Shown piece after piece: positions 8,021 through 15,199 of a stretch of DNA of 64,000 nt; position 1 is the first letter of the stretch, and every line of letters begins with the position of its first letter. The stretch is from Methylomonas fluvii (GTDB taxonomy: Bacteria; Pseudomonadota; Gammaproteobacteria; Methylococcales; Methylomonadaceae): assembly GCF_014850975.1 (NCBI RefSeq), contig NZ_JACXST010000001.1, forward strand, positions 1,550,001-1,614,000. Reading direction: 5' to 3'. The notes beneath the pieces were generated by a model. That model was given only the letters and a program-made list of their open reading frames with translations. It made no database searches and was not told the DNA's origin. The position numbers and the translations under genes were made by a program.

Positions 8021-9727
8021 ATGGATAACATAAGATTTGTACTTGTCATGGCGATGTTGATGATCTCCTATATGTTGTGGGAGTCATGGCAGATTGATTA
8101 CGGTCCCAAGCCGCAGGCCATCATCTCCGACAAGCCCATTGTAGCCGGCGATGTCGGAGCTGTGGCTAATGTGGACCCCGCCCAGCCGGGCACACAACAA
8201 ACCGCCGGTCAGGCTGCTGCCGCGCAAGTGGCTGCCGACAAAGTCGTCAAAGTCAAAACCGATGTATTCGCATTGGAAATCGATACCGAAGGCGGTACGT
8301 TACGCAACCTGGATTTGTTGCAATATCCGCACGAGAAAGAAAATTCCGCAGTTAGCGCAGCTTACGCCTTGATTGGCATGCAAGCGCCGGCGAAAGATTT
8401 GTCGCCGATTCGCCTGTTCGATAGCAGCCCGGAAAAAATGTTTTTAGCGCAAACCGGTCTGGTAGCCGGTCAAAACTCCGCTGCGGCTCCCGATCATCAT
8501 GCGGTATTCACAGCCGAGCAAACCTCTTACGAATTGGCCGACGGCCAAGAGCAAATCAGCATCCCGTTAACGTGGACTAATCAGCAAGGTTTGAAAGTCA
8601 CCAAAACCTTTACGTTCAAACGCGGCAGCTATTTGGTGCAAGTCGAGCAAAAAGTCGCTAACCAAACCGCCAACCCTTGGGTAGGCAAACAATACGACCA
8701 ACTGTTACGGGTCGAACACAGCGATAAAAGCAATAACAACTTCATCAGAACTTACTCCGGTGGCGTGGTTTACACCGAGAAAGACAAGTACAAGAAAGTT
8801 AAATACGAAGATATGGCGGACGACACTTTAAACGTGGTCAGCCAAGGCGGTTGGAGTGCGTTTATCCAGCATTACTTCGCCGCTGCCTGGATTCCGCCTG
8901 CGGATCAGGAAAACCATTTCTACACCAAAGCCCTGAACGATGCCCGCTATGTGATCGGTTCTTACTCGCCGGATGTCAGCGTGCCGGCCAACAGCGAAGC
9001 GGTGCTTAAATCGCAATTGTTTGTCGGTCCTAAAATCCAGCCGATCATGGAGGCTGTGGCCCCTGGTTTGGAATTGACAGTCGATTACAGCTGGCTGACA
9101 GTGGTCGCTAAGCCGATCTACTGGTTGTTGAACCAAATCTACGGCTATGTCGAAAACTGGGGTGTGGCGATTTTGGGTGTCACCCTGTGCATCAAATTGC
9201 TGTTCTTCAAGTTGTCGAAAGCCAGCTTCCAGTCCATGGCAAAAATGCGCAAAATCCAACCGCGCCTGAAAGAACTGCAAGAGCGTTATGGTGATGATCG
9301 CCAGAAGTTTAACGTCGAAATGATGGCGATGTACAAAAAGGAAAAGGTCAACCCCTTGGGCGGCTGTTTGCCGATCATGGTGCAGATCCCGGTCTTCATC
9401 TCGCTGTATTGGGTGCTGATCGAAACCGTGGAATTGCGTCAGGCTGAATTTGCCTTGTGGATTCACGATCTATCCGCGCAAGACCCGTTCTATTTGCTGC
9501 CGATCCTGTACGGTATCACGATGAAGATTCAGCAAAGCTTGAATCCGGCGCCTATCGATCCGCTGCAAGCACAGGTGATGAAAATGTTCCCTATCGTTTT
9601 CACTGTGTTCTTCCTGTTCTTTCCGTCCGGTTTGGTACTGTACTGGATTTGCAACAACAGCTTGTCGATCATCCAACAGTGGTACATCACCAAGCACGTG
9701 CTTGCTGAAGACAATCACGCCCACTAA
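8021..9727 (+). CDS. yidC: Membrane protein insertase YidC
   Basis: A 568-residue gammaproteobacterial-type YidC. It has an N-terminal membrane anchor (residues 5-22), a large periplasmic beta-sandwich domain (about 60-350) and a conserved C-terminal five-helix insertase core. The core contains a cytoplasmic loop (ARMRKIQPRLKELQE-like region) and NPLGGCLPIMVQIPVF. It inserts and folds inner-membrane proteins with or without SecYEG. It is the fourth gene of the rpmH block. Confidence 0.97.
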   Translation: MDNIRFVLVMAMLMISYMLWESWQIDYGPKPQAIISDKPIVAGDVGAVANVDPAQPGTQQTAGQAAAAQVAADKVVKVKTDVFALEIDTEGGTLRNLDLLQYPHEKENSAVSAAYALIGMQAPAKDLSPIRLFDSSPEKMFLAQTGLVAGQNSAAAPDHHAVFTAEQTSYELADGQEQISIPLTWTNQQGLKVTKTFTFKRGSYLVQVEQKVANQTANPWVGKQYDQLLRVEHSDKSNNNFIRTYSGGVVYTEKDKYKKVKYEDMADDTLNVVSQGGWSAFIQHYFAAAWIPPADQENHFYTKALNDARYVIGSYSPDVSVPANSEAVLKSQLFVGPKIQPIMEAVAPGLELTVDYSWLTVVAKPIYWLLNQIYGYVENWGVAILGVTLCIKLLFFKLSKASFQSMAKMRKIQPRLKELQERYGDDRQKFNVEMMAMYKKEKVNPLGGCLPIMVQIPVFISLYWVLIETVELRQAEFALWIHDLSAQDPFYLLPILYGITMKIQQSLNPAPIDPLQAQVMKMFPIVFTVFFLFFPSGLVLYWICNNSLSIIQQWYITKHVLAEDNHAH

Positions 9728-9732
9728 ATACC

Positions 9733-11073
9733 ATGCTGGATGGCGACACCATAGCCGCCATTGCCACGCCGCCCGGTAACGGCGGCGTTGGCGTCATTCG
9801 CATCTCCGGGCCGTCCGCGCCCGGAGTCGCGCAAAGCCTCACCGGCAAAACCCTACCCAAACCCCGCTACGCCCAATTTGCCCATTTCCTTGATGCAGAC
9901 GGCCGAGTAATCGACAGCGGCTTGCTGCTGCATTTTGCCGCACCAGCTTCATTCACCGGCGAACAGGTTATCGAACTGCAAGGCCACGGCGGCAGTGTGG
10001 TGCTGGATATGCTGCTGCGGCGGGTGTTGGCATTGGGCGCGCGTTTGGCTAACCCTGGTGAATTCAGCCAGCGAGCTTTTCTAAATAACAAAATCGATCT
10101 GGCGCAAGCCGAGGCGATAGCCGATCTGATCAGCAGCGGTACCGAACAAGCGGTGCGCTCCGCCCAGCAATCCATGCAGGGCGTGTTTTCCGAACAAATC
10201 AACGAACTGATAGACGAGTTGATCGAACTGCGGGTGTTTATCGAAGCGGCCATCGATTTTGTTGATGAAGAAATCGACTTCCTCGGTGACGGCGTGGTGG
10301 CGGGGCGCATAGCACGCTTGCAAACTAAGCTAGGCGAAATTTGCAAAACCGCCCAGCAAGGCCGGCTGTTACACGACGGTATGACCGTGGTATTGGCCGG
10401 TAAACCCAATGCCGGTAAATCCAGTTTGCTAAATGCCCTGGCCGGCCACGATGCAGCGATTGTCACCGACATTGCCGGCACCACCCGCGATGTGTTACGC
10501 GAACGCATCCAACTCGATGGCATGCCCTTGCACGTCATCGACACCGCTGGCTTACACGACAGCGACAATCCAGTGGAACAGGAAGGCATCCGCCGTGCTC
10601 GCCAGGAAATCGCCAAGGCCGACCGTATTTTATTGTTGATAGACAGCACCGACCCGGACAGTGCCAGCCTGGACGCCAGTCTGCCTGCCAATATCGCCAT
10701 TACCAAAGTTTTCAATAAAATTGATTTGGTCGGCGGTCAAGCTAAAGTCTTGGAAACCCCTCAAGGTACGGAAATCCATCTATCCATCAAACACCGGCTG
10801 GGCCTGGATTTGCTGCGTCACCACCTGAAACAAAGCATGGGTTTTACGGAAAGTGCGGATAACGTATTTGTCGCCAGAACCCGCCATATCCAGGCCTTGC
10901 AACTGGCTGCGCGCGCCGTGGACCGTGCCGCCGAGCAATTGCTGCATCAAGCTCACGAACTGGTCGCGGAAGAGTTGCGCCAGGCGCAAACCAGCTTATC
11001 CGCCATCACCGGCGAATTTACCTCCGACGATCTACTAGGCGAGATTTTCTCCAGTTTTTGCATTGGTAAATAG
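9733..11073 (+). CDS. mnmE: tRNA uridine-5-carboxymethylaminomethyl modification GTPase
   Basis: A 446-residue GTPase that, with MnmG, modifies U34 of certain tRNAs. The N-terminal folate-binding domain covers about residues 1-115. The Ras-like G domain sits inside the helical domain, with the P-loop GKPNAGKSS near residue 220, the switch GTTRD and DTAGL. The protein ends in the invariant CIGK, whose cysteine is essential in the family. It closes the conserved rpmH-mnmE block. Confidence 0.97.
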   Translation: MLDGDTIAAIATPPGNGGVGVIRISGPSAPGVAQSLTGKTLPKPRYAQFAHFLDADGRVIDSGLLLHFAAPASFTGEQVIELQGHGGSVVLDMLLRRVLALGARLANPGEFSQRAFLNNKIDLAQAEAIADLISSGTEQAVRSAQQSMQGVFSEQINELIDELIELRVFIEAAIDFVDEEIDFLGDGVVAGRIARLQTKLGEICKTAQQGRLLHDGMTVVLAGKPNAGKSSLLNALAGHDAAIVTDIAGTTRDVLRERIQLDGMPLHVIDTAGLHDSDNPVEQEGIRRARQEIAKADRILLLIDSTDPDSASLDASLPANIAITKVFNKIDLVGGQAKVLETPQGTEIHLSIKHRLGLDLLRHHLKQSMGFTESADNVFVARTRHIQALQLAARAVDRAAEQLLHQAHELVAEELRQAQTSLSAITGEFTSDDLLGEIFSSFCIGK

Positions 11074-11128
11074 CCGTCGCTAGCACGCAACAAAGCGCGG
11101 CCTGCCCGCCAATCGAAACCAGGAATCC

Positions 11129-12583
11129 ATGTTCGAACAAGCCTTCAAAAACATCGACGACATCCTGCGCAAGGAAGCCGGTTGCGCCAGCGAATTGGAC
11201 TACACCGAGCAAACCTCCTGGCTGCTGTTTTTAAAATACCTGGACGGCTTGGAGCAAGACAAAGCCATGGAAGAGGAACTGGAAGGTCTTGGCTACCGCT
11301 ATATTCTCGACCAACCTTACCGCTGGGAAAGCTGGGCCGCACCGAAAACCGCCGACGGCAAGCTCGATCACAACACCGCGCTGACTGGCGACGACTTGCG
11401 CGACTTTGTCGACCGCAAACTATTCCCTTATCTGCACGCCTTCAAGCAACGCGCCAGCGGTCCCAACACGCTGGAATACAAGATCGGCGAAATCTTCGGC
11501 GAGATCAAAAACAAAATCCACAGCGGCTACAACTTGCGCGAAATCATCGACCACATCGACGAGCTGCGCTTTCGTTCGCAAACCGAAAAACACGAACTGT
11601 CCCACCTCTACGAAGCCAAGATCAAAAACATGGGCAACGCCGGGCGCAACGGCGGCGAATACTACACGCCCCGGCCGCTGATTCGGGCGATTGTCAAAGT
11701 TACGCAGCCCAAAATTGGCGAACGCATCTACGATGGTGCGGTCGGTTCGGCGGGCTTTTTATGCGAAGCCTACGATTATCTGACCAGCCAAGGCTCTCTG
11801 ACCACCGCCGATTTGCAAACCCTGCAAACCAAAACTTTTTACGGCAAGGAAAAGAAATCGCTGGCCTACGTCATCGCGATCATGAACATGATCCTGCACG
11901 GCATCGAAGCGCCCAACATCGTCCACACCAACACCCTTTCAGAAAACCTGGCCGACATTCAGGACAAAGACCGCGTCGATGTGATCCTGGCTAATCCGCC
12001 GTTTGGGGGCAAGGAGCGTAAGGAAGTCCAGCAAAATTTTGCCATCCGCACCGGCGAAACCGCCTTTCTGTTCTTACAGCACTTCATCAAAATGCTCAAA
12101 GCCGGTGGTCGGGCTGGCGTGGTGATCAAAAACACCTTTTTGTCCAACACCGACAACGCCTCGGTGTCTTTACGCAAGCTGCTACTGGAAAGCTGCAACC
12201 TGCACACCGTGCTCGACTGCCCCGGCGGTACCTTCCAGGGCGCGGGCGTCAAAACCGTGGTGCTGTTCTTCGAAAAAGGCGCGCCGACTCGCAAGGTCTG
12301 GTACTACCAACTCGACCCCGGCCGCAATATGGGCAAAACCAATCCGCTCAACGACGCAGACCTGGCCGAATTCGTCGAACTGCAACAAACCCAGGCTGAT
12401 TCGCCCAAAAGCTGGACAATGGACGTTTCCAGCATCGACACAACTACTTACGACCTGTCGGTGAAAAATCCCAACGGCGTTGAAGCCGTCACCCATCGCA
12501 GTCCGCAGGACATCATGGACGAGATAGCGGCACTGGATAAAGAGAGTGCGTTAGTATTGGACAAAATTCGGAGGTTATTATGA
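11129..12583 (+). CDS. hsdM: Type I restriction-modification methyltransferase subunit
   Basis: A 484-residue N6-adenine methyltransferase. The N-terminal HsdM helical domain (residues 1-140, with TEQTSWLLFLKYLDGLE) precedes the catalytic domain. The SAM-binding motif region GAVGSAGFLCEAYDY lies near residue 205 and the catalytic NPPF (VILANPPFGG) near residue 288. It is the first gene of a gene-overlapping operon that continues with a HEPN-MNT pair, hsdS, a MazE/MazF-like pair and hsdR. Its last 24 codons have a second diverged copy just upstream of hsdS (13343-13417). Confidence 0.95.
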   Translation: MFEQAFKNIDDILRKEAGCASELDYTEQTSWLLFLKYLDGLEQDKAMEEELEGLGYRYILDQPYRWESWAAPKTADGKLDHNTALTGDDLRDFVDRKLFPYLHAFKQRASGPNTLEYKIGEIFGEIKNKIHSGYNLREIIDHIDELRFRSQTEKHELSHLYEAKIKNMGNAGRNGGEYYTPRPLIRAIVKVTQPKIGERIYDGAVGSAGFLCEAYDYLTSQGSLTTADLQTLQTKTFYGKEKKSLAYVIAIMNMILHGIEAPNIVHTNTLSENLADIQDKDRVDVILANPPFGGKERKEVQQNFAIRTGETAFLFLQHFIKMLKAGGRAGVVIKNTFLSNTDNASVSLRKLLLESCNLHTVLDCPGGTFQGAGVKTVVLFFEKGAPTRKVWYYQLDPGRNMGKTNPLNDADLAEFVELQQTQADSPKSWTMDVSSIDTTTYDLSVKNPNGVEAVTHRSPQDIMDEIAALDKESALVLDKIRRLL

Positions 12584-13005
12584 ATCAGCACAATCTGGAC
12601 ATTCGTTGGCAACAGCGTTTTGCCAATTTCCAACGGGCGTTTTTACTGCTGCGCGAAGCGATGGAAAGCAATTTGTCTGAACTTAGTCAGTTGGAGAAAG
12701 AAGGTGTTATTCAGCGCTTTGAATACACCTTTGAACTGGCCTGGAAGGTGTTGAAAGACAAAATGGAAAACGATGGCCTGGTATTGGACCAAGTGTCGCC
12801 CAAAGCGGTCGTCAAGCAAGCCTATGCCTCAAAATATATCGATAGCCCCGAAACTTGGCTACGCATGATCGGTGACCGTAACTTGATGAGCCACACCTAC
12901 GATTTCGTCAAATTCGAAGCAGTGATCCAGTCGATCGCCAGCGACTATCTGCCGATGTTGCAAGACTGGTATCTGGGCTTGCTGGACGAACTCAACAACA
13001 CATGA
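12580..13005 (+). CDS. HEPN-family toxin / nucleotidyltransferase-substrate protein (HI0074/HepT type)
   Basis: A 141-residue all-helical HEPN protein. Residues 100-107 (RNLMSHTY) match the RX4HXY motif of HepT-type RNases: R100, H105 and Y107. In characterised HepT-MntA pairs the HEPN protein is the toxin and the tyrosine is adenylylated by the partner. Its ATG overlaps the hsdM stop (ATGA), and its stop overlaps the next start. The position between hsdM and hsdS suggests it entered the operon later. Activity is inferred only from the motif. Confidence 0.87.
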   Translation: MNQHNLDIRWQQRFANFQRAFLLLREAMESNLSELSQLEKEGVIQRFEYTFELAWKVLKDKMENDGLVLDQVSPKAVVKQAYASKYIDSPETWLRMIGDRNLMSHTYDFVKFEAVIQSIASDYLPMLQDWYLGLLDELNNT

Positions 13006-13331
13006 TCAACAGCGGCCTGACCCCAGATCAATTAGCGCTGCTGGTGCGAGTGTTCCAACAGCATCCGCAAATTGACTGCGTCAAACTCTACGGTTCCCGC
13101 GCCAAAGGTACGTTTCAGCCGCGCAGTGACGTGGACCTAGTGGCGTTTGGCGACGGCATCGATCGTTTTTTGCTTGCCGACATCCTGCTGGACTTGGAAG
13201 ACTCGGCTTTGCCCTATCAGGTTGACTTGCAAAATTATCACGAGCTGAAAAACCGTGCATTGATTGACCATATCGACCGGGTGGGAGTGGTTTTGTACCA
13301 AAGACAAAAGGACGAGGAAAAATGTTCATGA
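13002..13331 (+). CDS. MNT-type nucleotidyltransferase antitoxin
   Basis: A 109-residue minimal nucleotidyltransferase. The fold's GSX10DXD signature is intact (G31-S32, D43, D45, within GSRAKGTFQPRSDVDLVAFG). A third acidic position (QVDLQNY) follows. Proteins of this type pair with HEPN toxins and in known cases neutralise them by adenylylating the conserved tyrosine. It overlaps the HEPN gene by 4 bases. Confidence 0.88.
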   Translation: MINSGLTPDQLALLVRVFQQHPQIDCVKLYGSRAKGTFQPRSDVDLVAFGDGIDRFLLADILLDLEDSALPYQVDLQNYHELKNRALIDHIDRVGVVLYQRQKDEEKCS

Positions 13332-13417
13332 CACGGCGGCTGGACATCATGGACGAGATTGCCGCGTTGGATGCTGAGAGTGCTGAGGTGTTGGAACGGA
13401 TTCGGGGGCTGCTGTGA
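13328..13417 (+). pseudogene. Second copy of the hsdM C-terminal tail (29 codons)
   Basis: A short open frame starting with an ATG that overlaps the antitoxin stop. From codon 6 it encodes DIMDEIAALDAESAEVLERI and on to a TGA. Those residues match the last 24 residues of HsdM (DIMDEIAALDKESALVLDKI). By my hand count about 54 of 75 aligned bases are identical, including the stop. The TGA overlaps the GTG start of hsdS. It is most simply the ancestral end of hsdM, left behind when the HEPN-MNT pair was inserted with its own hsdM tail. It might still serve to couple translation into hsdS. Confidence 0.75.
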
Positions 13418-14583
13418 AGGAGGGTTGGCAACAAAGTGTGATTGGTAGCTACTGTGAGGTTATTGCTGGCCAGTCACCAGAAGGTAAATATTACAACGCT
13501 GACGGCAATGGAATGGCCTTCTATCAGGGCAAAAAGGACTTTGGCGACAAGTTCATTGAAGCGCCCACCACATGGACAACTAAATCGACAAAGATTGCTC
13601 GTAAAGGCGACATTCTTATGTCGGTTCGTGCGCCGGTTGGACCAGTCAACTTCTCCACGGAAGAAATTTGCATAGGTCGTGGGTTGGCTGCAATCCGTAG
13701 AAACGATCAACTAGATGCGGAGTTTCTCTACTATCAGTTGTTACATTTACAACGTGAAATTGCCGGGAAAGAAGGCGCTGTCTTTGCCTCAATTAATAAA
13801 TCCGAAATTGCAGCCTTACCTATTGTAATTGGGCCTCTCCCCGAACAACACCGCATCGTCGCCATCCTCGACGAAGCGTTTGACGGCATCGCCACCGCCA
13901 AAGCCAACGCCGAACGGAACCTGCAAAACGCGCGGGCTTTGTTTGAGAGTCATTTGCAGGCGGTGTTTAGTCAGCGGAGTGAAGGATGGGAGGCGCGTCG
14001 CCTCGGTGAGGTTTTTTGCATCGGATCAAGCAAGCGCATTCTGGAAGCGGAATGGACTGCTACCGGAGTTCCGTTTTATGGAGGGAAAGAGATTGTCAAA
14101 CTTGCAAAATTTGGGACTGTGATCAGTAATGCATATATCTCCGAAGAGAAATATCAGGACTACGCTTCAAAGTACGACATGCCACAACAGGGAGACATAC
14201 TGATTACAGCAAGGGGAACGATCGGCGTGGGATATGTCGTAAAAGAAGGCGACAAGTTCTATTACAAGGACGGCAACATTATCTCGATGAGGGAGAAAAC
14301 ACCTACCAATCCGCACTTCATTTTGTATGCCTTTAGATCGAATGCAATTGCTGATCAGCTCGAAGAGCTGAATGGAGCGACTGTTAGACATCTACCAATC
14401 GAAAAGGCAAAAGAACTTGTTTTGAGAATGCCGGGGTTTGTTGAGCAAAATACTGTTGTAGAGAAAATCCGAGAAATTGAATCCGAAACCCAGCGTCTAG
14501 AATCCCTCTACCAACAAAAACTCGCCGCTCTCGACGAATTGAAAAAATCCCTGCTGCACCAAGCCTTCAGCGGCAATCTGTAA
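13414..14583 (+). CDS. hsdS: Type I restriction specificity subunit
   Basis: A 389-residue HsdS with two target-recognition domains. TRD1 is at about residues 3-140, followed by a conserved helical spacer (LPEQHRIVAILDEAFDGIATA). TRD2 is at about 195-330, followed by a second coiled spacer (ESETQRLESLYQQKLAALDEL). The C-terminal LLHQAFSGNL is typical of the family. It defines the two half-sites recognised by the complex. The start is GTG and overlaps the stop of the short hsdM-tail copy. The TRD segments are more AT-rich than the spacers, as is common for exchanged TRDs. Confidence 0.93.
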   Translation: MKEGWQQSVIGSYCEVIAGQSPEGKYYNADGNGMAFYQGKKDFGDKFIEAPTTWTTKSTKIARKGDILMSVRAPVGPVNFSTEEICIGRGLAAIRRNDQLDAEFLYYQLLHLQREIAGKEGAVFASINKSEIAALPIVIGPLPEQHRIVAILDEAFDGIATAKANAERNLQNARALFESHLQAVFSQRSEGWEARRLGEVFCIGSSKRILEAEWTATGVPFYGGKEIVKLAKFGTVISNAYISEEKYQDYASKYDMPQQGDILITARGTIGVGYVVKEGDKFYYKDGNIISMREKTPTNPHFILYAFRSNAIADQLEELNGATVRHLPIEKAKELVLRMPGFVEQNTVVEKIREIESETQRLESLYQQKLAALDELKKSLLHQAFSGNL

Positions 14584-14596
14584 GCGCAAATACAGG

Positions 14597-14638
14597 TTGC
14601 ATGTAACAAGGCTGGGCGACTATGATGTTTCATGTAAC
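14597..14638 (+). promoter_or_regulatory. Possible promoter/operator of the MazE/MazF-like pair
   Basis: In the 74-base gap after hsdS there is a -35-like TTGCAT (14597-14602), an 18-base spacer and the -10 box TATGAT (14621-14626). Two direct copies of CATGTAAC (14600-14607 and 14631-14638), 31 bases apart, bracket the -10 box. Repeats placed like this are typical of antitoxin autoregulation. The call rests on pattern only. Confidence 0.4.
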
Positions 14639-14657
14639 GTTAATCCAGGAGTTCGCC

Positions 14658-14870
14658 ATGCGCTCAGCCACCTCAGCACGGGTTCAGAAACATCGCATCG
14701 CTCTGCGCGAAGCCGGTTTGCGACCGCTGCAAATTTGGGTGCCGGACACCCGCCGCGAAGGCTTCGCCGAGGAGTGCCGGCGGCAGTCCTTATCGATACA
14801 AAATGATGCTGCCGAACAAGATGCCTTGAACTGGCTGGAGACAGTCGCCGACCGCGACGGCTGGCAGTGA
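14658..14870 (+). CDS. MazE-family antitoxin (DUF3018 type)
   Basis: A 70-residue protein starting MRSATSARVQKHRIALREAG, with the family motif RPLQIWVPDTRREGFAEECRRQ. The start was chosen for its Shine-Dalgarno AGGAG, 6 bases upstream; an in-frame ATG at 14622 lacks one. It is placed directly before the MazF-like gene with a GTGA overlap, the usual antitoxin-toxin order. The first half probably binds DNA and the acidic tail the toxin, by analogy. Confidence 0.85.
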   Translation: MRSATSARVQKHRIALREAGLRPLQIWVPDTRREGFAEECRRQSLSIQNDAAEQDALNWLETVADRDGWQ

Positions 14871-15190
14871 GGCGCGGCGATTTGGTGACGGTGGCCTTAC
14901 AGGGTGATCTGGGCAAACCGCGCCCGGCACTGTTGATTCAATCCGATCTGTTTGACGCACATCCGTCGGTAACGATTTTACCGATCACCAGCGAACTGCG
15001 CGATGCGCCGTTGTTTCGGATTGCCGTGGCCGCAAACGAGCGCACCGGCTTGAGCCTGGCCTCACAAATCATGGTGGACAAACCGCAATCGGTAGCGCGA
15101 AACAAAATTGGCGGGGTGATCGGCCGAGTCGATGATGAAACCCTGTTGGCGGTCAATCGGGCGCTGGCGGTGTTTCTTGGCTTTGCGTAA
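14867..15190 (+). CDS. MazF/PemK-family endoribonuclease toxin
   Basis: A 107-residue protein with the MazF fold pattern. It begins RRGDLVTVALQGDLGKPRPALLIQS, then has TILPITSEL and LASQIMVDKPQSVARNKIGGVIGRVD. The GKPRPALL loop and a downstream threonine/serine row are characteristic of mRNA interferases. The start is GTG, overlapping the antitoxin stop. It lies between hsdS and hsdR, 9 bases before hsdR. Confidence 0.87.
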   Translation: MRRGDLVTVALQGDLGKPRPALLIQSDLFDAHPSVTILPITSELRDAPLFRIAVAANERTGLSLASQIMVDKPQSVARNKIGGVIGRVDDETLLAVNRALAVFLGFA

Positions 15191-15199
15191 AGGATAGCC

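Noticed and set aside
13328-13417. A new small gene between the antitoxin and hsdS
   Set aside because: Its protein is simply the end of HsdM again, so I list it as a remnant copy, not as an independent gene.
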